64,000 nt of DNA. Origin: Bacillus gaemokensis (lineage in GTDB: Bacteria > Bacillota > Bacilli > Bacillales > Bacillaceae_G). Below, piece by piece: positions 18,496 through 29,779 of the stretch (positions are counted from its first letter, which is position 1; every line of letters begins with the position of its first letter). Location of the stretch: the NCBI RefSeq assembly GCF_001590835.1, contig NZ_LTAQ01000045.1, forward strand, positions 72,795 through 136,794. The letters are read 5' to 3'. The notes beneath the pieces were generated by a model, which was not told the DNA's origin, searched no databases, and saw only the letters and a list, made by a program, of their open reading frames with translations. Made by a program: the position numbers and the translations under genes.

Positions 18496-19421
18496 TTTTT
18501 CCCTCCCGCTAAACGAATACGAGGATCAATAATACCGTATAAAATATCAACAATAAAAATTACTAAGATAAAGATTGCACTATAGAAAATTGTTGTTCCC
18601 ATAATAACTGTATAATCATTTAGTGGGATCGACTTAACAAACTGCTCCCCAAGCCCTGGTACAGCATAGATTTGTTCTACAACAAGTGTTCCTGTTAATA
18701 ACGCAGCAACCAACGGTCCTAAAATTGTAACAACTGGAATCAGTGCATTACGAAGCGCATGCTTCACAATAATAACGCCTTGACTAATCCCTTTCGCTTT
18801 CGCTGTTAAAATGTAATCTGCTTGCATAACTTCAATTAATTCTGCACGAGAAAAACGAGCAATTGTTGCGATAACACCCATCGATAAAGCAACAGTAGGT
18901 AAGATTGTATATTCAAAACCTTTCCAGAATGCAACCTGGAACCATCCAAGTTTTACAGCTATGAAATATTGTAGTAATGCTGCAAATACGAATGATGGTA
19001 CCGACATTCCGAGTACAGAAACAATGGTCGCCCCGTAATCCACCCATGTATTATTACGAAGGGCCGCTACAATACCTAGTAATAAACCAACAAATGTTCC
19101 TAACAATATCGCTTGTAAACCAAGTTGTGCGGATGGACCAATACGTTCAACAATCATATCCGTTACTGGACGGTTATCATATTGGAATGATACTCCTAAA
19201 TCACCTTTTAACAAATTACCCATATAACGAGCATATTGCACTGGTACTGGATCATTTAAACCATATTTTTCTAAAATGATTTCTCTTTGTGCCGGAGATA
19301 ATTTCTCTTGGTTTTTAAGCGGAGAACCCGGCAGTAATTTCATTAGAAAGAATGTTAATGTAGTAATTAAAAATAATGTCAAAACCATGTACACGAAACG
19401 TTTTAATGCATAACGTCCCAT
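18492..19421 (-). CDS. oppB: Oligopeptide ABC transporter permease OppB
   Basis: A 309-residue permease with the usual N-terminal helix (MGRYALKRFVYMVLTLFL), periplasm-facing loop and BPD_transp_1 core. The EAA loop is around VVEQIYAVPGLGEQFV. I chose ATG at 19419-19421 because GGGGAGGTG sits seven bases upstream; an earlier in-frame ATG overlaps that ribosome site and would give an atypical N-terminus. It is the first intact gene of the operon, behind the broken oppA copy. Confidence 0.95.
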   Translation of the reverse strand: MGRYALKRFVYMVLTLFLITTLTFFLMKLLPGSPLKNQEKLSPAQREIILEKYGLNDPVPVQYARYMGNLLKGDLGVSFQYDNRPVTDMIVERIGPSAQLGLQAILLGTFVGLLLGIVAALRNNTWVDYGATIVSVLGMSVPSFVFAALLQYFIAVKLGWFQVAFWKGFEYTILPTVALSMGVIATIARFSRAELIEVMQADYILTAKAKGISQGVIIVKHALRNALIPVVTILGPLVAALLTGTLVVEQIYAVPGLGEQFVKSIPLNDYTVIMGTTIFYSAIFILVIFIVDILYGIIDPRIRLAGGKK

Positions 19422-19496
19422 AGTCAAGCACCTCCCCATTTTTTCAACAACAATAAGATAGTTTAAAATATTCTTACTTTTATATTTTTTAAATAA

Positions 19497-19527
19497 GAGT
19501 ATATGCCCATCATAGGCACATACCCTT
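19497..19527 (-). terminator. Possible hairpin between oppA pseudogene and oppB
   Basis: GTATATGCC and GGCACATAC form an imperfect hairpin after the pseudogene stop. In opp operons a hairpin here often attenuates transcription after the abundant oppA; function here is inferred. Confidence 0.45.
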
Positions 19528-19546
19528 GTAAACGATGGAATAAGAA

Positions 19547-21106
19547 CTATTTTTGCTCAACAGATGCCCACTTAAAGGAGAATTCCCCCCCGTAATTATG
19601 TTTTACAATGTCTTTCACGGCACCCTTTTGCAAGTAAGATGTTCCTTTTTGGAAGATTGGTGCAATTACCGCATCCTCTTTAATTAACATTTTTTCAACT
19701 TGTAAAAGATTGTCCCAACGAGTTTGTAAATCTTTCGTATCTGTTTTTGCTTTTAAAATTAACTCATCATATTTTGGATTTGAATATCCTGTTTTATTTT
19801 GTGTACCCTTCGTAACAAACATATCTAAGTATGCAACTGGGTCTGGATAATCTGGTCCTCAAATACCTAAAGAAATATCATATTGCTGTGTATCTTCTAA
19901 TTTATTTTTTTGAGCGAATGGTTGATGTTTAATCTTGATTGTCACTCCTGGTAAATTCTTTTCAATATCACCTTTTAAGAACTCACCAATTTTCTTTGAA
20001 TCTTCGTTGTCAAAGTTTAATAACTCCAATTCAATCTTATCTGTACCAAGCTCTTTCTTTGCTGTTTCCCATAATTTTTTTGCTTCTTTTGCGTTTGTTT
20101 CAACAAGCTTTCCACTTTCAGCACGGAAGTCTTTCTTATTAGGGCCTTCAGCAAAGTCTTTTCCAACAAACCCATAGGCTGGTATAGCTCCATTATTTAA
20201 GATAACCTTTGCAACATTTTCACGATCAAAGGACATTGAAATTGCCTTACGTAAATTTTTATTTGCTAAGAATTTGTTTCCTTGATTGAAACGTAAGTAT
20301 GCAACTCCAGCTTCTTTCGCTGCATTAAATTCTGAACTTGATTTATACTTGTCCACGAATTCAGACGCTAAACCAACTCGATCAATTGCATTTGTATCAT
20401 ACAAATTTACAGATGTTGCTGTATCTTTAACAATATTAAAGTTAACTTCTTCAAGTTTAACTGTTTTATTATCCCAATACGATGGGTTTTTTTTAAACTG
20501 GAAACTTCTTTCATGTTTCCAGTTACTCAGTACAAATGGTCCATTGTAAAGTGTTGTATTTGCTTCTAAACCAAATTTATCCCCTTGTGACTGAGTGTAT
20601 TTTTCATTTAATGGATAGAACACTGGGTAAACTGTTAAATCAACAAAGTAAGGAACCGGATTATCTAATTCAACTTCTAATGTGTGAGCATCAATTGCTT
20701 TTACACCTAACTGTTCAACAGGCAACTCTTTTTTATGAATTTTCTCCGCATTCTTAATATCAAACATAATATAAGAATATGTAGCACCTGTATCTGGATT
20801 CACTGCACGTTTCCAAGCGTACACAAAATCATTTGCCGTGACGGGATCTCCATTTGACCATTTCGCATCTTCTCTTAGTTTAAATATGTATTTTTTCCCC
20901 ATCTTCAAGTTTCTCATAAGATTCCGCTACACCTGGTGTAGCCTTCTGGTCTTTTCCAACGCGATATAATCCTTCCATCGTGTTATTTAATACCATTGAA
21001 GATGAAGAATCTGATGTCATAGATGCATCCATTGTCGGAATTTCAGATAGTTCCGTCAAATTGATAATTTGTTTCCCATTACTACTACTGGTATCTTTTT
21101 CTTCAT
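19547..21106 (-). pseudogene. Second oppA gene, inactivated by several mutations
   Basis: The sequence aligns along its length with the intact OppA at 11597-13246, but is broken three times. First, the codons for the lipoprotein signal are missing: the only well-placed ATG (21104-21106) is out of phase with the mature part, which begins SSSNGKQIINLTEL. Second, one extra C in the run 20897-20900 shifts the frame at KLEDG/KKYIFKL. Third, an in-frame TGA at 19859-19861 replaces a Trp codon between ISLGI and GPDYPDPVAYL. No binding protein should be made. It occupies the first position of the oppABCDF operon. Confidence 0.9.
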
Positions 21107-21425
21107 GTTGTACTGCCTCCCCTAATTACACTTCCTGTACCCTCACTTGTTAAAAAGCAGAATTGAAAGAATAATCTCCAAGTTTCTACAATTTTCATTA
21201 TACATATAATACGACGATTGTGAATATAGTTTTTTGTTTTTTTGTTAAAATTTTTAATAAAATGTTTATTTTTTTATTTTTTTGTAAAGGGATAACCTAA
21301 CATTGCTCCTATCATATTGAAATAAAATGCGTGATTGTGCATAATTTTCAAATAATTAATTCTAGTACTCATTATAACTTTTATAGTATAATAATTCTAG
21401 TAATATTTTGACGGGAGGGAACATT
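21107..21425. other. Promoter region of the opp operon and DUF3899 gene
   Basis: About 320 bp, extremely AT-rich with long T runs (21230-21290). No gene. It should hold the opp operon promoter and that of the divergent DUF3899 gene. No operator is clear. Confidence 0.4.
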
Positions 21426-21803
21426 TTGAATAAAATTTCTTTTCATACTTGTATACTAATTTCATTGGCAACGATTTCTTCTAGTATTGGTGCATTTTTC
21501 TTTCCGGCACAATATTTGTTGAATTTTGTCAATATCGCGTTTTATTTTGCATTACTTTTTATTGTTTTAGGTGTTTTTTTATTCTTATTTCAAAGCGGAT
21601 TTTTTAATATAACAATGTACGCTTTCCAAAAAGTATTTGGAACAAACAAAAAAATAGAATCTTTAATTGAAGAGGAAGAACCAGTAAATAAAAAAGAAAG
21701 AATATATAAGACATATTCTTTCACATGGACATACCCTATTTGTATTGCAGGTGTTCTATTAGGGATCTTCTCTACAATCATTAGCTTTGCTATTTTGATG
21801 TAG
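21426..21803 (+). CDS. DUF3899-type membrane protein
   Basis: A 125-residue protein with four hydrophobic spans: two N-terminal (about 5-25 and 30-55), one short, and one C-terminal (about 100-122), plus a central charged loop (IESLIEEEEPVNKKERI). The layout matches small DUF3899 proteins of Bacillus. I chose the TTG at 21426-21428 because GGGAGG lies eight bases upstream. The function is unknown. It lies just before the trpS T-box leader but ends 120 bp earlier, so it is probably separate. Confidence 0.7.
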   Translation: MNKISFHTCILISLATISSSIGAFFFPAQYLLNFVNIAFYFALLFIVLGVFLFLFQSGFFNITMYAFQKVFGTNKKIESLIEEEEPVNKKERIYKTYSFTWTYPICIAGVLLGIFSTIISFAILM

Positions 21804-21854
21804 TTTGCAAACAACTCTCCATATGATATAATGGTTTGCAAAACATTTTATTAT

Positions 21855-21880
21855 AAAAAGCGCTAGTGGCTCGCTCAGCT
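21855..21880. repeat. Family 2 repeat, diverged copy before the T-box
   Basis: AAAAAGCGCTAGTGGCTCGC resembles the AAAAAGCAGAAGCGGCTCG units found at 22168, 22268 and 23366. Confidence 0.45.
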
Positions 21881-21924
21881 ATTAAAAAATAGGAATCAGA
21901 GCTAGGTTATAATAAATTCATATG

Positions 21925-23362
<1,438 letters not shown>

Positions 23363-23365
23363 TAA

Positions 23366-23410
23366 TAAAAAGCAGAAGCGGCTCACTTAGAATGTGAGGC
23401 GTTTCCGCTA
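23366..23410. repeat. Family 2 repeat, copy after trpS
   Basis: AAAAAGCAGAAGCGGCTCAC then TTAGAATGTGAGGC matches the units upstream of trpS. It directly follows the trpS stop. Confidence 0.6.
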
Positions 23411-23417
23411 AATAAAA

Positions 23418-23448
23418 TTAAAAAACCGCCAAATCTGGCGGTTTTTTA
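23418..23448. terminator. Convergent terminator trpS / yjbA
   Basis: AAAAAACCGCCAAATCTGGC followed by GGTTTTTT forms a short GC stem with A and T tails on either side. It can act in both directions. Confidence 0.85.
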
Positions 23449-24192
23449 ATTTACCTTTTGTTCATTTTCCATTTCCCATAACTTTTCAAAGAATGGTTGC
23501 CCTTTTACAAGGCGTTCACATAACTGCTCATGTTTCTCTGACCAGCCATATTTTGCTTCATCATAAAGTCGCTCCCAAACATCTTCAAACTTCATATGTT
23601 GAACAGTTCCATATGCTGATGGATCCCATTCTGTATACCAATAACGAATTTCAGCTGGATTTTTCGTTGTATGTAGTTGATCTAGCGCCATAAATAACAA
23701 TTGTTTTAATTGTCGTTCTTTACGTGTTAAACCATTCATGATATACGGTGATGGTGATAAAATATGATGCTCTTTTCGTACATCTTCCATTTGAAACTCA
23801 TACGTTTCAGCTTCGACATTTGCCACCATTTCATATACCATTTGCTCTTGACGCGGTATAAGCCTGCTTTTTCGAATTGGTACATTGTATCCAATTGAAT
23901 CCACTGCAATAATTCCTTTTCCATCTGTAACAACAAAACAATATTCTTGTTGCAAACGCTCGTGATTTTTACGAATATACGCCTTATGATGTACGTCTTC
24001 CATTAATTTTTGCGGAAGCTCCAATAATTCGTTCTCGATGTAATGATATAATGTGGAATCTACTTTTAATAATGGCACTTGATCTAATAATTCAATCGTA
24101 TCATCCTTCCGCCATTCGTAAAAATGACAAACGTTATACCCATTTTCTTCACCTTCAAACCAATTTACCCATACATCATGCAGATATAACAT
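23446..24192 (-). CDS. yjbA: UPF0736-family protein YjbA
   Basis: A 248-residue soluble protein ([20 protein letters not shown]) of the YjbA/UPF0736 family, found in Bacillus next to trpS. It is rich in acidic and aromatic residues, with no signal peptide or membrane span. No activity is known for the family. The gene order trpS-yjbA-yjaZ-fabF here matches B. subtilis (minus the app operon). Confidence 0.85.
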   Translation of the reverse strand: MLYLHDVWVNWFEGEENGYNVCHFYEWRKDDTIELLDQVPLLKVDSTLYHYIENELLELPQKLMEDVHHKAYIRKNHERLQQEYCFVVTDGKGIIAVDSIGYNVPIRKSRLIPRQEQMVYEMVANVEAETYEFQMEDVRKEHHILSPSPYIMNGLTRKERQLKQLLFMALDQLHTTKNPAEIRYWYTEWDPSAYGTVQHMKFEDVWERLYDEAKYGWSEKHEQLCERLVKGQPFFEKLWEMENEQKVN

Positions 24193-24317
24193 CTTCTACC
24201 CCTCACTTCACTACTGTTTGTACATCTCATTATGTTCATTTTCGGTAAAATTTATTCCATATAAGGAAATATATTCTACCTATTATTTCTTCATTGTGCT
24301 TCACTTCCATTTTCATC

Positions 24318-24346
24318 ACAAAAAAACTTGGCAGCGCCAAGTTCAC
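24318..24346 (-). terminator. yjaZ terminator
   Basis: On the minus strand AACTTGGC and GCCAAGTT form a hairpin followed by TTTTTTTG. Confidence 0.75.
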
Positions 24347-24348
24347 AA

Positions 24349-25140
24349 TCATTTATCCATAAAGGTATTCGCTTTATTTAATATCTGTATTGCATCCATA
24401 GACAATAAAGAAAGTGTATTGTCCTTTTTACCTTCTACACAATCTTTTACAATATGAAACCCAATGCCATACCCAAGCATTTTCGGATATGAATGCAATC
24501 CATTTAGCAACAAATCATGTTCTCTTGTTCCCCTCTTTAGATTTATTCTATCTTTTACACTTTTATCCCAATAATGAAGAGCTTCTTCTTTTGAAAAGTA
24601 TGACGTCCACGGTGCACACTCCATTTCTGTATGCCTTTCATACACCGCCTGCTCTGCTAGCCCCTCCATAATCATTGTATCAAGTAAAGTATAGTCTCTT
24701 TCATTCTTTTCAATTTGATGCAAACGACATATATGATGATATTCATGCGTAAGCAGCGCTTTTAATTCCTCTATCGAATTACTTCCACATATAAACAAAA
24801 AAATGACATGTCGCATTGTTAAACCAGCTTTTCCGTTATACTCCTCTCGCACAGTGCGATTATATGAATCCGATAATAAAATAAAGATAGGAACATCTGG
24901 ACCTCGTAACCACTTTTTTAATTCTTCATATTCTGCCGCAAGCTCTTCCCAGATTTGTTTTTCTTCTAACTGTCTAATTTCCTTTTCTCCTTCTATTACT
25001 GGACGATACATCCCTTTAGAAATTAAAAAACGATACAACCGCTCCTTTGGCAATGGAATATATTTTGTAAACTTCTCACACAACTTCTCTGGACGTCCAT
25101 AGTAAAGATGTAACCAATCTGCCGTTTGAATAATCCCCAT
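24349..25140 (-). CDS. yjaZ: DUF2268 putative zinc-dependent protease YjaZ
   Basis: A 263-residue protein with a zinc metalloprotease motif, HEYHH (H132, E133, H136), in LLTHEYHHICRL. A downstream glutamate in TMIMEGLAEQ (about residue 155) could be the third ligand. No signal peptide is seen. I chose ATG at 25138-25140 because GGGAGAGGTGAAG is just upstream; the longer frame runs into a repeat. The substrate is unknown. Confidence 0.85.
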   Translation of the reverse strand: MGIIQTADWLHLYYGRPEKLCEKFTKYIPLPKERLYRFLISKGMYRPVIEGEKEIRQLEEKQIWEELAAEYEELKKWLRGPDVPIFILLSDSYNRTVREEYNGKAGLTMRHVIFLFICGSNSIEELKALLTHEYHHICRLHQIEKNERDYTLLDTMIMEGLAEQAVYERHTEMECAPWTSYFSKEEALHYWDKSVKDRINLKRGTREHDLLLNGLHSYPKMLGYGIGFHIVKDCVEGKKDNTLSLLSMDAIQILNKANTFMDK

Positions 25141-25170
25141 CTTCACCTCTCCCTTTTCTTCTATACATAT

Positions 25171-25340
25171 GCAACAAAAGGAGCGAACGCGAAGCGATGA
25201 AGTGAAACTTTTATCAGCTGACTTCCACTCGTTTTCCCTCTCTGATTTCACATGGCATGAGGCCGAAAAAGGATCTAACCGCTTCTATGCATGGATGGAC
25301 GCTCTCTCCCACTCTAAAAGAATGGTTTTATGCCTTTTTT
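25171..25340. repeat. Diverged family 1 repeat upstream of yjaZ
   Basis: It shares AAAAGGAG, CCACTCGTTTTC, AACCGCTTCTATGCATGG and CTCTCTCCCACTCTAAAAG, in the same order, with the tandem repeats at 15.1-15.5 kb. It is more diverged and carries GAAGTGAAACTTTTATCAGC, shared with the family 3 repeats. Confidence 0.65.
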
Positions 25341-25364
25341 CAATTTATATATCGTTAAAAATAA

Positions 25365-25413
25365 AAAGGGTGTTTTGGAAAGCAGCCTCTTTGCTACTTC
25401 CCAAAACACCCTC
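25365..25413. terminator. fabF terminator
   Basis: AAGGGTGTTTTGGAA and TTCCCAAAACACCCT form a long stem just past the fabF stop. Confidence 0.85.
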
Positions 25414-25421
25414 TTACTACA

Positions 25422-26660
25422 TTATTTATATGCTTTAAATACTAATACTGCGTTATGACCGCCGAATCCTAATGAATTACTTAGTACATTACGTACTTCC
25501 TGATGTCTTGCTTTATTTGGCACGTAATCTAAATCACATTCTGGATCTGGTGTTTCATAGTTAATTGTTGGAGGGATAACACCATCTGTAATGGATTTAA
25601 CAGAGAAGATTGCCTCAACAGCACCAGCTGCTCCTAATAAATGTCCTGTCATTGATTTTGTAGAACTAATTGCCACTTTATATGCATGGTCACCGAACGT
25701 CTCTTTAATTGCCATCGTTTCATATTTCTCATTGGCATCTGTGCTTGTACCGTGCGCATTAATATAATCGATATCTTCTGGCTGAAGACCTGCATCAGCT
25801 AAAGCTTGACGCATCGCACGAACTCCGCCTTCACCACCAGGAGCAGGCATTGTAATATGGAACGCATCACCTGTTGCACCATATCCAGCAATTTCAGCAT
25901 AAATATGTGCACCACGTGCTAGTGCATGTTCTAATTCTTCTAGTATAAGAATACCTGCACCTTCACCCATTACAAATCCGCTTCGGTTTTTATCAAACGG
26001 ACGACAAGCAGTTGCCGGGTCTTCATTAAACGTTAAAGCTTTAGCAGAACTGAATCCTGCAAAAGCCATACTTGTTAATGGCGCTTCTGCCCCACCTGTA
26101 ATCATCGCATCTGCATCACCGCGCTGAATCACTTTAAATGCATCACCAATTGAATTCGCTCCAGATGCACAAGCTGTTACAGAGCAAGTATTAATTCCCT
26201 TAGCACCTGTTGCAATCGATACTTGACCAGCTGCCATATCAGGAATCATCATCGGTACGAAAAATGGGCTAATACGTCTTGGTCCTTTTTCTGTAAATAT
26301 TTTAAATTGCTCTTCGTATGTTTCCATACCACCGATACCAGAACCTACCCAGACACCAATACGAGGGCCGTTTTCTTCCGTAATTTCTAATTTTGCATCT
26401 TCAACCGCCATTTTTGCTGCCGCCACTGCATATTGTGTAAAACGATCCATACGGCGTGCATCTTTTTTCTCTATATATTTTTCCACTTCAAAGTCGTTAA
26501 TTTCTGCTGCTACTTTTGCAGGAAATTGTTCTGGATCTATGCGCGTAAGACGTCCGATGCCAGATACACCATTTTTAATATTTTCCCAAGCTGTTTCAAC
26601 ATCTGTACCAATCGGCGTGACAGCTCCTAATCCTGTAATTACGACACGCTTCTTTTCCAT
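25422..26660 (-). CDS. fabF: 3-oxoacyl-[acyl-carrier-protein] synthase II
   Basis: FabF condenses malonyl-ACP with acyl-ACP during fatty-acid elongation. The 412-residue thiolase-fold protein has the active Cys in [13 protein letters not shown] (about residue 165) and the two His in [10 protein letters not shown] (about 305) and [10 protein letters not shown] (about 342). The ATG has AGGAGTG upstream. It lies 30 bp after fabH in the same direction, the fabHA-fabF operon of Bacillus. Confidence 0.97.
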   Translation of the reverse strand: MEKKRVVITGLGAVTPIGTDVETAWENIKNGVSGIGRLTRIDPEQFPAKVAAEINDFEVEKYIEKKDARRMDRFTQYAVAAAKMAVEDAKLEITEENGPRIGVWVGSGIGGMETYEEQFKIFTEKGPRRISPFFVPMMIPDMAAGQVSIATGAKGINTCSVTACASGANSIGDAFKVIQRGDADAMITGGAEAPLTSMAFAGFSSAKALTFNEDPATACRPFDKNRSGFVMGEGAGILILEELEHALARGAHIYAEIAGYGATGDAFHITMPAPGGEGGVRAMRQALADAGLQPEDIDYINAHGTSTDANEKYETMAIKETFGDHAYKVAISSTKSMTGHLLGAAGAVEAIFSVKSITDGVIPPTINYETPDPECDLDYVPNKARHQEVRNVLSNSLGFGGHNAVLVFKAYK

Positions 26661-26690
26661 ACAAAATACACTCCTTTTTTCTCTCAGTCC

Positions 26691-27623
26691 TTATTTACCC
26701 CAGCGAAGAGCAACTGCTCCCCATGTTAATCCGCCACCAAAACCAACTAATATGATTACATCACCATCTTGAATACGCCCATTTTGTAATTCTTCCACCA
26801 TAGCAATCGGAATCGAAGAGGCTGATGTATTTCCAAATTTCTCAATTGTTGTACTCATTTTTTCTTGCGGTAAATCTAATCTTTCTCTTGCTGATTCCAT
26901 AATACGAATATTCGCTTGATGAGGAACTAAAAAGTCCACATCTTCTTTCGTAAGACCTGCTTTGTCTAAAACACGAAGACAGGAATCACCAAGTTGGCGA
27001 ACAGCGAATTTGAAGACTTCTCTGCCGTTCATCCTAAGATATTCATCTTGATAAAGGTGTTTACCGCCACTTCCATCCGCTCCTAACTCAAACGAAAGAA
27101 CACCTTTTCCCTCTGAAACAGCCCCCATTACAACAGCCCCTGCTCCGTCTCCAAATAACACTGCTGTATTGCGATCATTCCAGTCTACAATTTTAGATAA
27201 TTTATCGCTACCAACTACTAAAACATTTTTATACGTTCCAGTTTGTATGAATTGCTGCGCTGTAATCATTCCGTACATAAACCCAGCACATGCTGCACTT
27301 AAATCCATTGCTGCCGCATGCTTTGCACCAATTTGTTCTTGAATAACGCAAGCTACCGCTGGAAAAGAACGATCTGGGGTTATTGTCGCAACTAAAATGA
27401 GATCAATTTGTTCCCCGCTAATTCCCGCATCCTCAAGTGCTTTTTTTGCTGCTTCCACAGCCATATATGAAGTATCTATTGTATCATCGGCAATTCGTCT
27501 TTCTGCAATTCCCGTTCTTGTACGAATCCACTCATCGGATGTATCCATTATTTTCTCTAGGTCGTGATTTGTGACTACTTTTTCTGGCACATATCTCCCG
27601 ATTCCTAAAATACCTACGTTCAC
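26691..27623 (-). CDS. fabH: 3-oxoacyl-[acyl-carrier-protein] synthase III
   Basis: FabH starts fatty-acid synthesis by joining acyl-CoA (mostly branched in Bacillus) to malonyl-ACP. The 310-residue protein has the catalytic Cys in [10 protein letters not shown] (about residue 112), His in PHQANIRI (about 237) and Asn in GNTSASS (about 268). The ATG has GGAGGGCTG upstream. It is the first gene of a fabH-fabF operon with a FapR site in its promoter region. Confidence 0.97.
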   Translation of the reverse strand: MNVGILGIGRYVPEKVVTNHDLEKIMDTSDEWIRTRTGIAERRIADDTIDTSYMAVEAAKKALEDAGISGEQIDLILVATITPDRSFPAVACVIQEQIGAKHAAAMDLSAACAGFMYGMITAQQFIQTGTYKNVLVVGSDKLSKIVDWNDRNTAVLFGDGAGAVVMGAVSEGKGVLSFELGADGSGGKHLYQDEYLRMNGREVFKFAVRQLGDSCLRVLDKAGLTKEDVDFLVPHQANIRIMESARERLDLPQEKMSTTIEKFGNTSASSIPIAMVEELQNGRIQDGDVIILVGFGGGLTWGAVALRWGK

Positions 27624-27650
27624 ATCGCAGCCCTCCGTTTTATATCAATT

Positions 27651-27670
27651 ATTATGACTTGGTACTAATT
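27651..27670 (-). promoter_or_regulatory. FapR operator upstream of fabH
   Basis: On the minus strand AATTAGTACCAAGTCATAAT closely matches the FapR operator form TTAGTACC(N)AGTCxTAAT. FapR represses fatty-acid genes until malonyl-CoA builds up. It lies 28 bp upstream of the fabH start. Confidence 0.8.
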
Positions 27671-27714
27671 CTAAAACATAAATGTTTATTTGTCTAGAAT
27701 ATATTTCTAGGCAA

Positions 27715-27741
27715 AAAAATAAAGCCGACATATTGTCGACT
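27715..27741 (-). terminator. comZ terminator
   Basis: AAAGCCGACA and TGTCGACTTT form a hairpin that on the minus strand is followed by ATTTTTTTG. Confidence 0.7.
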
Positions 27742-27915
27742 TTATTTTCCCGCTTTTCCAAGCTCGTATGCTTCAGTCATTACTTTCATTAGCAATTCTA
27801 ATACTGGTGCTGCTTTTTCCATATCGAGTGCAATCCCATTATCATCTAAAATTGCCTTTGCCTCCGGTAAATGTTTCATAGCGATTTGTAAAAACTGCAT
27901 ATTTTTCTCATTCAT
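27742..27915 (-). CDS. comZ: ComZ, comG operon repressor
   Basis: A 57-residue protein starting MNEKNMQFLQIAMKHLPEAK. This matches ComZ, which lowers comG expression in competence. The C-terminal half (DMEKAAPVLELLMKVMTEAYELG) forms an amphipathic helix with a leucine heptad. The ATG at 27913-27915 has AAAGGATG upstream. As in B. subtilis it lies directly upstream of fabH. In B. subtilis med precedes comZ, but no med-like gene is seen here. Confidence 0.88.
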   Translation of the reverse strand: MNEKNMQFLQIAMKHLPEAKAILDDNGIALDMEKAAPVLELLMKVMTEAYELGKAGK

Positions 27916-27969
27916 ATTTCTTCATCCTTTCCATAGAGGGCATAAAGCACTCCTTATCTCTTCACTAGT

Positions 27970-28830
27970 TTAACACGTGCTTTGCTCTTCATATAACTCT
28001 TTATATTGTTTTAAATGTGTTAATTGCTTATTTAAACCCATTTCCAGTGGTGTGCTTTTCTGTATACAAATACTATCAATCACTTCTCCGCTTTCTTCTT
28101 CAGTAACTTGTTTCACTTTATCGTCAGCGTTTAAAAGGGTAATTCCTTTTTCCCATAATTTTTTTTGTCCACTTATCAGATTATATACACCTATTTTTTC
28201 TAAATCGCTCCCTCTTTCCCATAAACATTCACACACATCCTCCACATAAAGAAGATCCGTTCCCTTTTCCCTTTGAACAAGCTGACACTCCTTGTCGATA
28301 ATTTCAGAAAGAATAAGTTGATGATATACCATAAACGAAGGTTGCCATGGTCCATATACAATGGGAACACGAAACACACTATAGGAAAGATTTCTTTTCT
28401 TTATCTCCTCTTCTATTTTCATAAATAACCTTTTATTCTCAGATTCTTCTTCTACATTTCCCATTTCAATAGAAGAAAGTAGATTTAACTTTATTTTTTT
28501 CCGCTCGCATATATGAGAAACACGCTTCAAATATTGCAAGATAATCCTTTCATTTCGAAACCCATTTTGCTGATTCGGTTCACATAAACAAAAATAAACT
28601 GCATCAAAAAGTTCCTCATCCACTCTCTTCCATCCCATTTCATCCCTGATAGCAGAGTACGTAAACAAAGCATTCCTTCCAATTAAAAATAACTTTTCTT
28701 CATTTATTTTTGACATTCCCTCTAAATCAGCAAAATCAAGACCATATACCTCCACTTCTTCCATAAGCATTTTATTTACAAGATGATAACCTACAAACGT
28801 AAGTGCACCTATAATAAGCACGCGCTTCAT
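27970..28830 (-). CDS. NAD-dependent epimerase/dehydratase-like protein
   Basis: A 286-residue extended-SDR-like protein. It opens with a Rossmann nucleotide-binding motif (MKRVLIIGALTFVGYHLVNKM, GxxxxxG at about residues 8-14) and has RVPIVYGPW (about 154), typical after the active-site region. The catalytic YxxxK is not clear (YSVFR appears instead), so it may be an atypical member. It corresponds in position to B. subtilis yjaV. It lies 55 bp before comZ on the same strand. The substrate is unknown. Confidence 0.75.
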   Translation of the reverse strand: MKRVLIIGALTFVGYHLVNKMLMEEVEVYGLDFADLEGMSKINEEKLFLIGRNALFTYSAIRDEMGWKRVDEELFDAVYFCLCEPNQQNGFRNERIILQYLKRVSHICERKKIKLNLLSSIEMGNVEEESENKRLFMKIEEEIKKRNLSYSVFRVPIVYGPWQPSFMVYHQLILSEIIDKECQLVQREKGTDLLYVEDVCECLWERGSDLEKIGVYNLISGQKKLWEKGITLLNADDKVKQVTEEESGEVIDSICIQKSTPLEMGLNKQLTHLKQYKELYEEQSTC

Positions 28831-28887
28831 GTCATCAACCCTTTCCTTTCCTAACCAACTAGCTCCTCACTTATGTATATTGGAGCT

Positions 28888-29622
28888 TCATAAATCTTCT
28901 TCATACTTCTTAAAGAAATGGCATGTATGTTGAACCATTTTATATTTCACATCTTGTAAATGAAACGTTAGAGAGGTCTCACATTTTTCATATACTCTTT
29001 TTCTCTCATATTCACGTAGCAACTGCTTACGCTCTTTTTTCTCTTGTGTAGATACAAATATTTTAACAGGCACACTTGAAGGAAGATAAGAAAATGATTT
29101 TTTATTAATTGCCTCCGCTAACTCCGATTCCTTCACATCGTATGCAAGCAATAGCTCTCTGACTAACCTTTTATAGAAAAATTTATGTTCTTTTTCAAAC
29201 TCAACATGCGTAGGTAAATCTATACATGGATTAAACATCACGACAGATCGCACACATTCAGGATATTGATTCATCATTTCAAGCGCTACAAGAGATCCCA
29301 TCCCCTCCGCAAGTATATGAATTTTTTCGTTCAACGTTTCTTTTCTCATAACAATATGGTATAGACGCTTCGCTAAACGAACCGACTGATCATTTCCCCA
29401 GTGTCTTCCATATAAATTAGATGAAAAAACCGTATAGCCTTTCTCTATAAGCCCGTTTAGAAAATGAGCTCGCCCCGCATGTTGCATCCACAAACTTGTA
29501 CCATTCTCAATAAAATAGTTGTAATCACCAAGAAGCATGACACAAAATCCATTTGGCTTCTCAGGTAAATAAATCACACATGGTTCTTGTTCTAAATAGA
29601 AAAAACGTTCCGTAATACTCAT
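28888..29622 (-). CDS. Alpha/beta-hydrolase-like protein
   Basis: A 244-residue protein in the place of B. subtilis yjaU. It shows an alpha/beta-hydrolase layout: the strand VMLLGDYNYF, then a nucleophile-elbow-like ILAEGMGSLVALEMM (about residues 103-117). There the usual GxSxG is GMGSL preceded by E, so the Ser nucleophile is displaced or lost. A HTCHFF near the C-terminus could supply the His. Catalysis is uncertain. It is likely co-transcribed with the epimerase-like gene 58 bp downstream. Confidence 0.65.
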   Translation of the reverse strand: MSITERFFYLEQEPCVIYLPEKPNGFCVMLLGDYNYFIENGTSLWMQHAGRAHFLNGLIEKGYTVFSSNLYGRHWGNDQSVRLAKRLYHIVMRKETLNEKIHILAEGMGSLVALEMMNQYPECVRSVVMFNPCIDLPTHVEFEKEHKFFYKRLVRELLLAYDVKESELAEAINKKSFSYLPSSVPVKIFVSTQEKKERKQLLREYERKRVYEKCETSLTFHLQDVKYKMVQHTCHFFKKYEEDL

Positions 29623-29779
29623 CCTTCTCCCGCCTTATTTCTAAACATTAAACACTACTCTTTTATAATGTATGAACGGAATACAAATTTGCTTTGCAAA
29701 ATCTACAAATATTTTTTCTATATTCTTTTTTCAATTGTGTTACAATATAGACAGATTGAACGAATAGGGGTGTGAAAAG

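Noticed and set aside
19859-19861. In-frame TGA in the oppA copy as a selenocysteine or recoded codon
   Set aside because: It replaces Trp, no SECIS-like element is seen, and the gene has two further inactivating lesions.
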